Shown one piece after another: positions 35,212-44,267 of a stretch of DNA of 64,000 nucleotides; the first letter of the stretch is position 1; each line of letters starts with the position of its first letter. The notes beneath the pieces were generated by a model. It saw nothing but the letters and a program-made list of their open reading frames with translations, did no database searches and was not told the origin of the DNA. Location of the stretch: NCBI GenBank assembly GCA_033283335.1, contig JAWMQP010000006.1, positions 204,212-268,211 on the forward strand, in the 5' to 3' direction. This stretch comes from Pseudomaricurvus sp033283335 (lineage in GTDB: Bacteria > Pseudomonadota > Gammaproteobacteria > Pseudomonadales > Cellvibrionaceae). Made by a program: the position numbers and the translations under genes.

Positions 35212-35305
35212 GAGTGTTCCACCTGTGTTGGTAAGGGGTCCGTAGACCTACTGATGGTTTATGTATCGAGTGTTTAAAAAAGATGGGTCGTTACCATTTC
35301 TTCAA

Positions 35306-35740
35306 TCAAAGTCGTTCCAGGGCGGCCTGCAGGGCCAGCTCGTAACTCTGGGCGCCGAAGCCGCAGATGACACCCACCGCAATGTCGGACAGGTAGGAGT
35401 GATGGCGAAAGGCTTCACGGCTGTGGACATTCGAGAGGTGGACCTCAATAAAGGGAATCTCGACCCCGGCCAGCGCATCTCGCAGGGCCACGCTGGTGTG
35501 GGTGAACGCGGCGGGATTGATCAAAATGAAGTCAATAGCCTCGTCGCGGGCTGCGTGGATACGATCAATCAACTGGTATTCAGCATTGCTCTGCAGATTG
35601 GCCAATTGGTGTCCGGCGCTGTGGGCGAGCTCTGTCAGTCGGGCATTGATGTCCGCCAGGGTGGTCGAGCCGTAGATTTCCGGTTCCCGGGTGCCGAGCA
35701 GATTCAAATTGGGACCATGCAGAACCAGAATGGTTGCCAT
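35306..35740 (-). CDS. aroQ: 3-dehydroquinate dehydratase, type II
   Basis: Dehydrates 3-dehydroquinate in the shikimate pathway. The 144-residue dodecamer-forming type is recognised by LHGPNLNLLGTREPEIYG (catalytic tyrosine in EIYG), INPAAFTHTSVALRDAL, and EVHLSNVHSREAFRHHSYLS (catalytic histidine). It begins the minus-strand operon that continues into accB and accC. Confidence 0.97.
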   Translation of the reverse strand: MATILVLHGPNLNLLGTREPEIYGSTTLADINARLTELAHSAGHQLANLQSNAEYQLIDRIHAARDEAIDFILINPAAFTHTSVALRDALAGVEIPFIEVHLSNVHSREAFRHHSYLSDIAVGVICGFGAQSYELALQAALERL

Positions 35741-36047
35741 ATGGAGATTATCCCCTGTGAAAAAACGTTAATTGGTCGAGAAATGGATGAAAACGACAAC
35801 TTATACTTTCATTGGCGAAAAGTTTGACGCATATTTTGATGAGAGTCCAGTCGATTGTCGAAAATTGTGAAGTTTAGTGATTTTAGCGGCTAGATTGACG
35901 AAATTACCGATTTAATACGGTTGTTTTCATGTCGAGATGACGTCCAGTTTGGCGATGTTAGGCGCCGATGGCGCCTAATTGATATCGGTATGCGGGAAGT
36001 TGTCAAATTTTGGCGACATTTTCTCCGAAATTGACGGCATTTGTCGC
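35741..36047. other. AT-rich gap between dsbD and aroQ with a short hairpin
   Basis: This 307-base gap carries the promoter region of aroQ. A perfect nine-pair stem, TTAGGCGCC and GGCGCCTAA (35958-35978), lies about 70 bases beyond the dsbD stop and may mark its transcript end, but has no T-tract. Repeated short TTGACGAAAT/GTCGAAAATT-like words occur; no gene or riboswitch was recognised. Confidence 0.4.
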
Positions 36048-37949
36048 CTAACTGCTGGGGTTTAATTTCTGAATGGCATTTGTGACCGTCTGTTCACGCA
36101 AAATTTGCGGCAAAATGACTGGCGGTTCATTTTCCTTGCCGGAGTACAGCAGGTACAAGGGGACGCCGTTGCGACCAAATTCTGCCAGTAGCCGGGTGAT
36201 TTCCGGGTTGTAGTGGGTCCAGTCGCCCTTTAATTTAACGATGCCCGCTTGTTCGAAGGCGCTGATGGTGTTTTCTGTATCGAGCGCGATCTTTTCGTTC
36301 GCCAGGCAGGTGATGCACCAGTCGGCGGTGAGATTCACAAAGGTCGGGGTGCCGCTGTCGAGCAGCTGCTGCAGACGCGCGTGACTGAATGGCTGCCATT
36401 GATGTTCCAGTGTGGGGGAAAGCTGCGCTGCGGCGTTACCCCCTGTGCGGCTGTTCAGGCCAAGGGGTGGCCACAGCATCAGCAGAGCAGTCAGCACGGC
36501 CAGGCCTTTTTGCCAGGGGCGGGCGGGTTGGTGCTGCCAGAGCCAGCCGGCAAAGGCCAGCCCCGCGGCGCCGGCCAGCAACGCAATCACCGTGTCGCTG
36601 TCGGTTTGGCGTCCCACCACCCACAGTAACCACAGGGCTGTCAGGTAGAGGGGGAAGGCCAGCAGCTGTTTCAGGGTCTCCATCCAGGCACCTGGCTTGG
36701 GCAGACGTTTGGTCAGGCTGGGGAAGTAGGATAGCAACAGGAACGGCAGTGCCATCCCCAGGCCCAGGCAGGCGAATACGCTCAGGGCGACCGCGGCCGG
36801 TTGGGTCACCGCATAGCCCAGCGCGCTGCCCATAAAAGGCGCGGTACAGGGACTGGCAACCACCGTCGCCAGTGCCCCGGTAAAAAAGGATGCGCGGTAG
36901 CCTCCCCCCTGGGTCAGTTTCTGGCCGGCTCCTGCCAGTGAACCGCTCAACTGCAGGCCGCCGCTGAGGGTCAGGCCCATGACAAAAAACAGGTAGGCGA
37001 GGGATGCCACCACGGCCGGTGATTGCAGCTGAAAGCCCCAGCCCACCGCTTGCCCGGCCTGGCGAAGGCTGAGCATGATGGCCGCTATGGCGACAAAGGT
37101 GGTGACGGCACCCAGGGTGTAGGCCCAACCGTGGTAATGCTGTTGCCGGGGGCGTTCGTGGCTGTTGACCAGGCTCAGGGCTTTGAGGGATAGCACTGGG
37201 AACACGCATGGCATCAGGTTCAGTAACATGCCCCCCAGCAAGGCGCCCACCGCTGCCAGCATAAAGCCCGTCAGTGACAGGGGTGATTGGCTGGCCTGGA
37301 CACTGCCCGGCGGAGTGGCGCCTGGAGAGGGTTGCAGCGGGGCGAGTACGCGAGCCTGGTCAGGTCCCAGCTGCACGGTCTGCTGCTGAGGTGGATAGCA
37401 CAGACCGGCGTCGGCACAGCCTTGAGAGCGAACCTCCAGATCCAGCGTTTCCCCCTGATTAATTTGCTCCAGCGCCGCTGCCGGCAGGGGCAGCGCCAGC
37501 TCCAGGCTGTGATAAAACACCTGCAGCTCTTTTTCAAAGTAATCATCGTAAATACGCTGTCCTTCGGGCAGGTCCGCAGTCAGGACGATACCGTTGAACA
37601 GGACACTCAAATTGTGCCGGTACAGGTAGTAGCCGTCGGCGATATCCCAGTGCAGCTGCAGGTTGTTGCCCTGTCGATTGGCGTTCAATTGATAGGCTTC
37701 ATAAACGGGTAAAAACCGTTGGCTCAGCGACTGGTTTGGCGAAACCAAGGTGTCTGAGCTGGAGGGCAGGGGCGAGCTCGGCAGCAGAGAGGGGCTGTTG
37801 CTGTGCGGGGCTGCCAGCAGGCTATCGGCCGCCCGGCCAGCAGGACTTAACAGTGTCAGGAGCAGCGCTATCAACAGCAGCGGCAGTATCCGAGAGAAAG
37901 AGGCGGTATTGAGACGAGCTGAACTGGAGTTGTAGGGCTGTGGGGGCAT
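36048..37949 (-). CDS. dsbD: Thiol:disulfide interchange protein DsbD
   Basis: Transfers electrons from cytoplasmic thioredoxin across the inner membrane to periplasmic thiol enzymes. The 633-residue protein has a signal segment ending near GRAAD, a periplasmic alpha domain with the cysteine pair GCADAGLCYPP (C178, C184), an eight-helix membrane beta domain with LMPCVFP and ASPCTAPF (C248, C368), and a C-terminal thioredoxin domain with DWCITC (C545, C548). All six active cysteines are present. Residues about 45-70 are a low-complexity Ser/Pro insert. Divergent from the following lipoprotein gene. Confidence 0.95.
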   Translation of the reverse strand: MPPQPYNSSSARLNTASFSRILPLLLIALLLTLLSPAGRAADSLLAAPHSNSPSLLPSSPLPSSSDTLVSPNQSLSQRFLPVYEAYQLNANRQGNNLQLHWDIADGYYLYRHNLSVLFNGIVLTADLPEGQRIYDDYFEKELQVFYHSLELALPLPAAALEQINQGETLDLEVRSQGCADAGLCYPPQQQTVQLGPDQARVLAPLQPSPGATPPGSVQASQSPLSLTGFMLAAVGALLGGMLLNLMPCVFPVLSLKALSLVNSHERPRQQHYHGWAYTLGAVTTFVAIAAIMLSLRQAGQAVGWGFQLQSPAVVASLAYLFFVMGLTLSGGLQLSGSLAGAGQKLTQGGGYRASFFTGALATVVASPCTAPFMGSALGYAVTQPAAVALSVFACLGLGMALPFLLLSYFPSLTKRLPKPGAWMETLKQLLAFPLYLTALWLLWVVGRQTDSDTVIALLAGAAGLAFAGWLWQHQPARPWQKGLAVLTALLMLWPPLGLNSRTGGNAAAQLSPTLEHQWQPFSHARLQQLLDSGTPTFVNLTADWCITCLANEKIALDTENTISAFEQAGIVKLKGDWTHYNPEITRLLAEFGRNGVPLYLLYSGKENEPPVILPQILREQTVTNAIQKLNPSS

Positions 37950-38054
37950 GTTTGACGGCGCTATTTTGGTAAAGTGGCGTTGCTTTGACTGTATGAATCA
38001 GGCAGAGTTTCGGGCATTGTACCCCCCAGCGCTTGTGTCGAGGAACCAGTCTCC

Positions 38055-38861
38055 ATGAAAAACTGCTGTGGCCGTCTTCGGATCAGCTGCCCATCTGTTG
38101 GGATTGTGCATCGCTGGCTGGTGATTCTGGTTGTCGGCGGGGCGCTGCTGAGTGGCTGTGCCCGGCAGCCGCTGGAACCCCAACTCCGGCCTCAGGTTCA
38201 ACCCCAGCCCTCACAGGCCCAGCACTCGGCGGAGCAGCGTCGTCTCGACCTGGAATGGCGGATTATGGAGTTGTTGCGCGATGCGGAGCGGGCGTTACAG
38301 CGAGATCGGTTGATGTTGCCGGAAAGGGATAATGCCTACGACCGATTTAACGCGGTGTTGAAGTTGCAGCCGGATAATCAGCAGGCCCGTCAGGGGTTGC
38401 AGGCCATTGTGGTTCGCTATGTGCAATTGGGGCGTGACGCGCTGGCCGCCAGCCGGCTGTCATCAGCCCGTCACTACGCGGCTCGGGCGGCCTTGGTGGA
38501 TGCCGACAATCCGCTGCTGCAGGAATTCGATCGCAGTCTGCAGGTAGCGGCTGAGCGACAGACCCGCTCCAGCACCATCGCCCCGCTCGACTCCGATGAG
38601 GGTGACACGGTGGCCGGGGTCGAGTACCCACTGGACCCGACCGCCTTAACCAAGAAGGCTGACGCGATCCTGCAGTTGCTGGCGGATATTGCCCAACGGG
38701 TAACAGTCAGTGATGAGACCGTCTTGTTGGTGGCCCGCAATGATGCCGAGGGGCGTTGGCTTTACCAACAAATGAAAAAAGCCGCCGCTGGTTATCGGAT
38801 TCGCGGTGATATACAAATCGGTCCGATTCCGAAAGTTGTTTTGTATCCACCCATTCAATAA
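38055..38861 (+). CDS. Predicted lipoprotein with helical repeats, upstream of lapD
   Basis: A 268-residue exported lipoprotein: a hydrophobic segment ends in the lipobox LLSGC (C35). A proline/glutamine-rich linker follows, then a helical TPR-like region (residues about 60-165) and a C-terminal domain with VSDETVLLVARNDAEGRW resembling an OmpA-like or periplasmic sensor strand pattern, which I cannot assign. It lies 14 bases before lapD, so it is probably co-transcribed. It has no Cys-His-Asp triad of a LapG protease. Function unknown; a role in LapD output or the outer membrane is inferred only from position. Confidence 0.75.
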   Translation: MKNCCGRLRISCPSVGIVHRWLVILVVGGALLSGCARQPLEPQLRPQVQPQPSQAQHSAEQRRLDLEWRIMELLRDAERALQRDRLMLPERDNAYDRFNAVLKLQPDNQQARQGLQAIVVRYVQLGRDALAASRLSSARHYAARAALVDADNPLLQEFDRSLQVAAERQTRSSTIAPLDSDEGDTVAGVEYPLDPTALTKKADAILQLLADIAQRVTVSDETVLLVARNDAEGRWLYQQMKKAAAGYRIRGDIQIGPIPKVVLYPPIQ

Positions 38862-38875
38862 GGAAAGAACAGCAG

Positions 38876-40834
38876 GTGACGCTTTACCGACAATTGATTC
38901 TGGCGATCACGTTTCTCATCGCTTGTTTGATGGCCGGAAATTTTCTGGTGAGTGTGCTCAATGCCCGGGGGTATGTCTTTGACCAGTTGCAAGTGCACGC
39001 CCAGGACACGGCGACTTCTCTGGGGCTGACCATTTCCCATGCGGCCCAGAACCGGGATGCCGTTCAGGTTCGTTCATTCGTGGACGTGGTGTTTGACCGT
39101 GGTTACTACCACAGCATCACCTATCGCAAACTCTCCGGTGAGGTGGAGGTTGAGCGCCAGGCTGAAATTGAGATCGAAGGGGTGCCGCAGTGGTTTATCC
39201 ACCTGGTTAACCTGCCAGAACCCAGCGGTCGGGCCGAAGTGATTTCCGGTTGGTTCCGCTTGGGGGAAGTGGAAGTGATCTCCCATCCTGGATTTGCTTA
39301 TCGGGATTTGTGGCGGGTGTTTTGCAATCAGCTGGCCATGTTTCTGTTTTCTGCGGTCGTGTGTTATTGCCTGGCGGGTCTTGGCCTGGCGTTTCTGCTG
39401 AAGCCGTTGCGGCGGGTCGAGGCCCAGGCCGAGGCGATTTGCCACCGGGAATTTCCGGTGCAGGAAACCCTGCCGCGCACGCGGGAATTGCGGCGCATGG
39501 TCGAGGCCATGAACCGCATGGTGAAAAAAGTACAATCCATCTTTCAGGAGCAGGTGGCACTGTCTGAATCCCTGCGTGAGCAGGTCTATCTGGATCCTGT
39601 TACCGGCTTGCTGAATCGAACCGGTTTTGACGCTCGCCTGGACTCGTCGTTGGGGCCCGAGCGGGCCGGCAGTGCCGGAATCTTATTGCTGATTCAGCTG
39701 GGCGGACTGCAGGCCTTAAATCAGCGAGCCGGTCGCGACATGGGTGATCAGTGCCTGAAGGCCTTTGCCGACGCCCTCAAGCTGGAGCTGGCGTCGCGGG
39801 AGTTGGCGGTAACCGGGCGTCGGGCCGGGGCAGACCTGTGTGTGTTTGCACCGGTGCTGGACCAGCAGGAAGCGGAAGCGCTGGCGGAGTCCCTGTTCCG
39901 GCGACTGCTGTCGGTTCCCTGGTTGACCAGCGAGGCGGAATTGCAGCTGTACATGGGGGCGGCATTTTCGTCTTCCTTGACCCGCGAGCATGCGCTGTTA
40001 ACACAAGCAGACCAGGCCTTGGGGCAGGCCCAGCACCTGGGGGTGGATAACTTTCAATGGTATCGCAGTAACACCAAAGATACCGCCAGGCCGGCGCGGG
40101 AGTGGCGTGAGCTGTTACAGACCGCCATTGATCAGCGGCGTTTCAGTTTTCATGTCCAGCCGGTGTTTGAAGCCAATGGCCGCCAGGTTAGCCAGCTGGA
40201 GGTTTTCTGCCGGCTTGCTGAGGGAGATGAGCTGTTGCCGGCCGGTGTGTTCTGGCCCATGGCTGAAAGGTTTGGGATGACCGCCACCATCGATCGGTTG
40301 ATGATTGAGCAGTTGGCTGCTCAGGCGCCGGAACACCTGCCGCTGTGTGTCAATCTCTCGCCACTGAGTATTGCGGATGCGGATTTTGTCCTTTGGCTGG
40401 AACAGTTTCTGGCGACCAACTCCGAATTTGCCGCCCGCTTATTGCTGGAATTGCCGGAGTACGCGCTGTCCCTTAACGAAGCCGGGGTGCGGGAGTTTGG
40501 TCGACGAATGGTGGCTCGGGGAGCGCGCTTGTCGCTGGATCATTTTGGCGTGGGCACGTCGGCATTTTCCTACCTGCAGAGTTTGCCACTCTATGCCCTG
40601 AAAGTGGATCGCAGTTTTATTCAGGGCATCGAGAATCACGGCGATCACCGCTTCTTTGTGAAGTCGCTGTTGCAAATCGCTCACAGCTGCGAGATCAACT
40701 TGTTGGTTGAAGGGGTGGAAACCGAGGCGGAGTGGACGACACTGCTGGCGCTCGGCATTAATGGCGGACAGGGATATTATCTGGCCAGGCCGATGACCCT
40801 TGATGCTTGGATGGTTCAATCGGGAGGCGACTAA
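38876..40834 (+). CDS. lapD: LapD-type c-di-GMP receptor with degenerate GGDEF and EAL domains
   Basis: An inner membrane receptor that, when bound to c-di-GMP, sequesters the LapG protease and so keeps adhesins on the surface. The 652-residue layout is diagnostic: TM helix 7-27, a periplasmic LapD/MoxY domain (HAQDTATSLGLTISH, FDRGYYHSITY, WFIHLVNL), TM about 152-175, a HAMP region, then GGDEF and EAL domains. Both enzymatic sites are degenerate: the GGDEF site reads RAGADLCVF, and the EAL metal loop reads LDHFG instead of DDFG, while LVEGVE is kept, as expected for a receptor. The start is GTG at 38876. lapG is not in the window. Confidence 0.9.
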   Translation: MTLYRQLILAITFLIACLMAGNFLVSVLNARGYVFDQLQVHAQDTATSLGLTISHAAQNRDAVQVRSFVDVVFDRGYYHSITYRKLSGEVEVERQAEIEIEGVPQWFIHLVNLPEPSGRAEVISGWFRLGEVEVISHPGFAYRDLWRVFCNQLAMFLFSAVVCYCLAGLGLAFLLKPLRRVEAQAEAICHREFPVQETLPRTRELRRMVEAMNRMVKKVQSIFQEQVALSESLREQVYLDPVTGLLNRTGFDARLDSSLGPERAGSAGILLLIQLGGLQALNQRAGRDMGDQCLKAFADALKLELASRELAVTGRRAGADLCVFAPVLDQQEAEALAESLFRRLLSVPWLTSEAELQLYMGAAFSSSLTREHALLTQADQALGQAQHLGVDNFQWYRSNTKDTARPAREWRELLQTAIDQRRFSFHVQPVFEANGRQVSQLEVFCRLAEGDELLPAGVFWPMAERFGMTATIDRLMIEQLAAQAPEHLPLCVNLSPLSIADADFVLWLEQFLATNSEFAARLLLELPEYALSLNEAGVREFGRRMVARGARLSLDHFGVGTSAFSYLQSLPLYALKVDRSFIQGIENHGDHRFFVKSLLQIAHSCEINLLVEGVETEAEWTTLLALGINGGQGYYLARPMTLDAWMVQSGGD

Positions 40835-41310
40835 TGACAGCTAAAGACAGACTCAATCTGGCGCTGCTATGGGTACTATGGGCCGGTTGCAGTTGGGCCA
40901 ACGAATTGCCGCAGCCATCCACTGAGCGCCCGGGGCATCAACTGGAAGTGCGGGATGCCTGTATTCGCCTGCCATTGCCCGGGCAAACGACGGCGGTGGT
41001 GTATATGACTGTTTTGAACTCGAGCCAGCAGCCGGTTGCCATTCAGGCTGTGGAGGTGTCAGGGGCATCGCGATCGGAGTTGCACCAGCATCTCCACCAG
41101 GATGGCATGATGCGTATGCGTAAGGTGGAGCGTGTTGAAGTGCCGGCAGCCAAAAGTGTTGCCTTCCGGCCGGGCGGTTACCATATCATGGCTTTTCATC
41201 TGCAGCCGGAGTCGGCGGCAGACGGTCATCGGGTCACCCTGACATTGACGGATGGGGCGTCGGTATCGGTGCTGGTGCGGTCTGAGTGTGATAGCCTGTC
41301 AAAAAAATGA
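40834..41310 (+). CDS. Periplasmic copper chaperone PCu(A)C
   Basis: Delivers copper to the Cu-A site of cytochrome oxidase. The 158-residue protein has a signal peptide ending near WANEL and the family metal motif: HQHLHQDGMMRMRKVE and a later RPGGYHIMAFHL supply the His and Met ligands. The ATG at 40834 overlaps the lapD stop (TAATG), so the two are translationally coupled. The pairing of a copper chaperone with LapD is unusual. Confidence 0.88.
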   Translation: MTAKDRLNLALLWVLWAGCSWANELPQPSTERPGHQLEVRDACIRLPLPGQTTAVVYMTVLNSSQQPVAIQAVEVSGASRSELHQHLHQDGMMRMRKVERVEVPAAKSVAFRPGGYHIMAFHLQPESAADGHRVTLTLTDGASVSVLVRSECDSLSKK

Positions 41311-41474
41311 GCTACTGGATTGTCTGCCGTCGTCGCATTTCGACATTCGGGGATAGACTAAAGTGTACAGTGAAAGGGCTCTGATCTACCCCGTGTGCCT
41401 GGCTGCTGATTGTCGTGCTATGGCGGCCTTGATGGGTATCATGTGAAGAACGAAACATTGAGAAAGGAACGAGG

Positions 41475-42527
41475 ATGAGCAAGCTGGGTGGTATCAGGCA
41501 AAGTCTGGGTGAGCGTTGGGCTGATTTGCGAGAGGATATGAGCGGCGGTAACAAGACGCTGCGCTGGCTGCTGATTGCCTTGGCGCTGTATCTCGTTGTC
41601 ACTTTCATCCTGGGGCTTTTTTGGAGCCGTGAGCCCGATCATTTTTCCGTTCGGGAATTGACTGAGATCCAGCCCAATGGACGACCTGAAGTGGTCGGGA
41701 TAGCCACAACCGCCACCTTGATCCGTGTGGTGGAAACCGTGCTCGAAAAGCCCGGCGGATTACTGTCCAATGACATTATGCCTCCGGGGGTTTGGCTGGA
41801 TAACCTGCCCAGCTGGGAGCATGGTGCCCTGACTCAGGTGCGCGACCTGAGCAAGGCCATGCGAGAGGCCTTTAGTCGTTCACAGTCCCAGTCTACGGAA
41901 GATAAAGCGCTGGCCAAGGCTGAGTCCCGCTTTAATTTTGATCACAAGAGCTGGGCCTTGCCGGCGTCGGAATCGGAATACCGAGACGGAATCAAATCCC
42001 TGAATAATTACTTGGTGCGCCTGTCAGATGAAGATCGTCATAATGCCCAGTTTTTTGCCCGTTCGGATAACCTGCGCTACTGGCTGGGAACCGTTGAAAC
42101 CCGACTTGGCAGTCTGTCGCAACGCCTGAGTGCCAGTGTTGGTCAGCGGCGGTTGAACATTGATTTGGCCGGTGAAGAGCATGCTCGTCAGTCGACCGCA
42201 GCGCCGCGCGAAATGACCGTCAAAACACCATGGCTGGAAATCGATAATGTGTTTTATGAGGCGCGTGGCAGCACTTGGGCGTTGTTGCAATTTCTGCGGG
42301 CGGTTGAAGTTGACTTTGCCGACACGCTGGCCAAGAAAAACGCCGTGGTGAGTTTGCAGCAGATTATCCGCGAGCTCGAAGCTGCCCAGCAACCGATCTA
42401 CAGCCCCATGGTGCTGAATGGCAGTGGTTTTGGCGTATTGGCGAATCACTCGCTGGTGATGGCGTCTTATATCTCGCGTGCCAACGCTGCCATCATCGAC
42501 CTTCGCGATCTGTTGTCCCGAGGTTAG
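41475..42527 (+). CDS. DUF2333 family membrane protein
   Basis: A conserved protein of unknown function, 350 residues, with one membrane helix (residues about 28-50, WLLIALALYLVVTFILGLFW) and a large domain on the far side. The family signature is recognisable: GGLLSNDIMPPGVWLDNLP, SRSQSQSTEDKALA, SLSQRLSASVGQRRLN. The charged N-terminus suggests a type II inner membrane protein with its bulk in the periplasm. Start ATG 41475 with AAAGGAACGAGG upstream. It is preceded by a 164-base gap and not obviously tied to its neighbours. Confidence 0.85.
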   Translation: MSKLGGIRQSLGERWADLREDMSGGNKTLRWLLIALALYLVVTFILGLFWSREPDHFSVRELTEIQPNGRPEVVGIATTATLIRVVETVLEKPGGLLSNDIMPPGVWLDNLPSWEHGALTQVRDLSKAMREAFSRSQSQSTEDKALAKAESRFNFDHKSWALPASESEYRDGIKSLNNYLVRLSDEDRHNAQFFARSDNLRYWLGTVETRLGSLSQRLSASVGQRRLNIDLAGEEHARQSTAAPREMTVKTPWLEIDNVFYEARGSTWALLQFLRAVEVDFADTLAKKNAVVSLQQIIRELEAAQQPIYSPMVLNGSGFGVLANHSLVMASYISRANAAIIDLRDLLSRG

Positions 42528-42623
42528 ATCCTGTTAGTGTGATTGAGGTCACGCTTGGTTGGTTTGCTCTGCCGTGTGGACGCGATAAGCTGGTAAGTTG
42601 TTGGGTCCATAACGGAAGAGCGC

Positions 42624-44267
42624 ATGGCCGCCGAAGCGATGTCTTCAGCAATATCTCTGTTGTCCGCTGTCGATGCTGAGCAGTTTCTGCAGCGGATGTC
42701 CGACGCCTATTTCCTGGTGGATTCCTGTCGCGTTATTCAGCATGCAAACCCCGCCGCCTACAACCTCTTCAGCGGTCAGCCGCTGGTGGGACGTTGTCTG
42801 GATGAATTCATTCATCGCGATCTCGATCACAAGCCCCCGGCTATGGGGGATGTACTGGTTTGCCATAGCGCCGATGATGGCGGGGATGAGGCCAGTGCGC
42901 TGTTGCAGCTCACCCACTTTTGGTCTGCGGGTAACCACTCCTATCACTGTCTGCTGACACCTTTGGCTACCGGCTGCCAGGATTTGGCGCGACACGATCT
43001 GCTCACTGGTCAGCTGAACCGGCAGGCGTTTGAGATGATTCTCGGCAATGCGGTACAGGACGCCTACGATCAACAGAGCTGTTTCGGCCTGTTGTATCTG
43101 GATTTGTACCAGTTCAAGTTGATTAATGACAGTTATGGACACGCAGGTGGTGACCGGGTGTTGCGTCGCGTGGCGGCACTGATCGATGGCTGTCTGCGCG
43201 GCCAGGATGTGTTGGCGCGTTTGGGCAGTGATGAATTTGGGCTGTTGTTACCGGGTATCTCTCTGGCGGGGGCCCGTCGCTTGTCGGATAGCCTGATTGA
43301 AACGTTTCAAAACACTCAGTTCCACTGGCGCAATACCGATTTTCAGGTGTCGGCCTGTATTGGTGTTGCGCAGATCGATGCCCGCACCGAGTCCGCTGCC
43401 GAGGCGCTGGCAAGGGCAAGCGGGGCTTGTGAGTCGGCCCAGGCGATCGGCCGCAACCGCATTGTGTTGGCCGATAGTGATGTCGATGCGGCCCGCCGCA
43501 TGACCGATGTGCACTGGGTCAAGCGGCTCAATGATGCCTTGCGCAATGATCATTTCTGCCTTTACCAGCAAAAGCTGCAAGCGGTGCGTCCCGGCTTGTG
43601 CGATCACCATGAAGTGTTGTTGCGATTGAGGGATTACAGCCTCTCTGAGGAGACCACAGAGACTCCGGCATTGATTTTGCCCGAGGCGTTTATTCCGGCC
43701 GCAGAACGCTATGGGTTGATGGACGACATTGACCGCTGGGTGGTGACACGGGTGCTGGATTACCTGCAACAGCGCCAGCGGCAAGGTCTGCCGCTGCCGG
43801 TATTGAGTGTCAATTTGTCCGGTGCCACCCTGGGGGATGGCGCCTTTACCGAGTTTGTCGTAGATCGAATAGAGCAGGCAGGTATCGAGGCGGCGTACCT
43901 GCATTTTGAAATTACCGAAACGGCGGCGATCAGGCATCTCGACAGCGCCATTGGGTTTATGCGTACATTGCGCGCACGAGGCAGCTGTTTTTTTCTGGAT
44001 GATTTTGGCAGTGGCTTGTCTTCGTTTGGTTACCTGAAAGAGTTGCCGGTGGATTTTTTGAAAATCGACGGTTCCTTTGTGCGCGGCATGCTGGAGGATC
44101 GTCAGCAGCGTGCCATGGTCAGCAGCTTTGTGCAGTTGGCGCAGTCACTGGATCTCAAAACCGTGGCGGAGTATGTGGAATCTGCGGATTTGCGACAGGC
44201 GTTGGTGGAGCTGGGAGTCGATTATGTGCAAGGTGACGGCATCGCCCGGGCGATGCCGTTGACATGA
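42624..44267 (+). CDS. PAS-GGDEF-EAL bifunctional c-di-GMP enzyme
   Basis: A 547-residue soluble signalling protein: a PAS-like sensor (residues about 15-115), a GGDEF domain (about 125-290) and an EAL domain (about 305-545). The cyclase signature reads GSDEF, a one-residue change from GGDEF, so cyclase activity is uncertain. The EAL site looks complete: EVLLRLR, SVNLSG, EITETA, LDDFGSGLSSF, LKIDGSF and AEYVES. Phosphodiesterase activity is therefore predicted. The stop abuts the convergent kinase gene without a gap. Confidence 0.9.
   Translation: MAAEAMSSAISLLSAVDAEQFLQRMSDAYFLVDSCRVIQHANPAAYNLFSGQPLVGRCLDEFIHRDLDHKPPAMGDVLVCHSADDGGDEASALLQLTHFWSAGNHSYHCLLTPLATGCQDLARHDLLTGQLNRQAFEMILGNAVQDAYDQQSCFGLLYLDLYQFKLINDSYGHAGGDRVLRRVAALIDGCLRGQDVLARLGSDEFGLLLPGISLAGARRLSDSLIETFQNTQFHWRNTDFQVSACIGVAQIDARTESAAEALARASGACESAQAIGRNRIVLADSDVDAARRMTDVHWVKRLNDALRNDHFCLYQQKLQAVRPGLCDHHEVLLRLRDYSLSEETTETPALILPEAFIPAAERYGLMDDIDRWVVTRVLDYLQQRQRQGLPLPVLSVNLSGATLGDGAFTEFVVDRIEQAGIEAAYLHFEITETAAIRHLDSAIGFMRTLRARGSCFFLDDFGSGLSSFGYLKELPVDFLKIDGSFVRGMLEDRQQRAMVSSFVQLAQSLDLKTVAEYVESADLRQALVELGVDYVQGDGIARAMPLT

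Noticed and set aside
38055..38861. The lipoprotein as a LapG protease
   Set aside because: It lacks the Cys-His-Asp signature of the LapG family and has a lipobox and TPR-like repeats instead.
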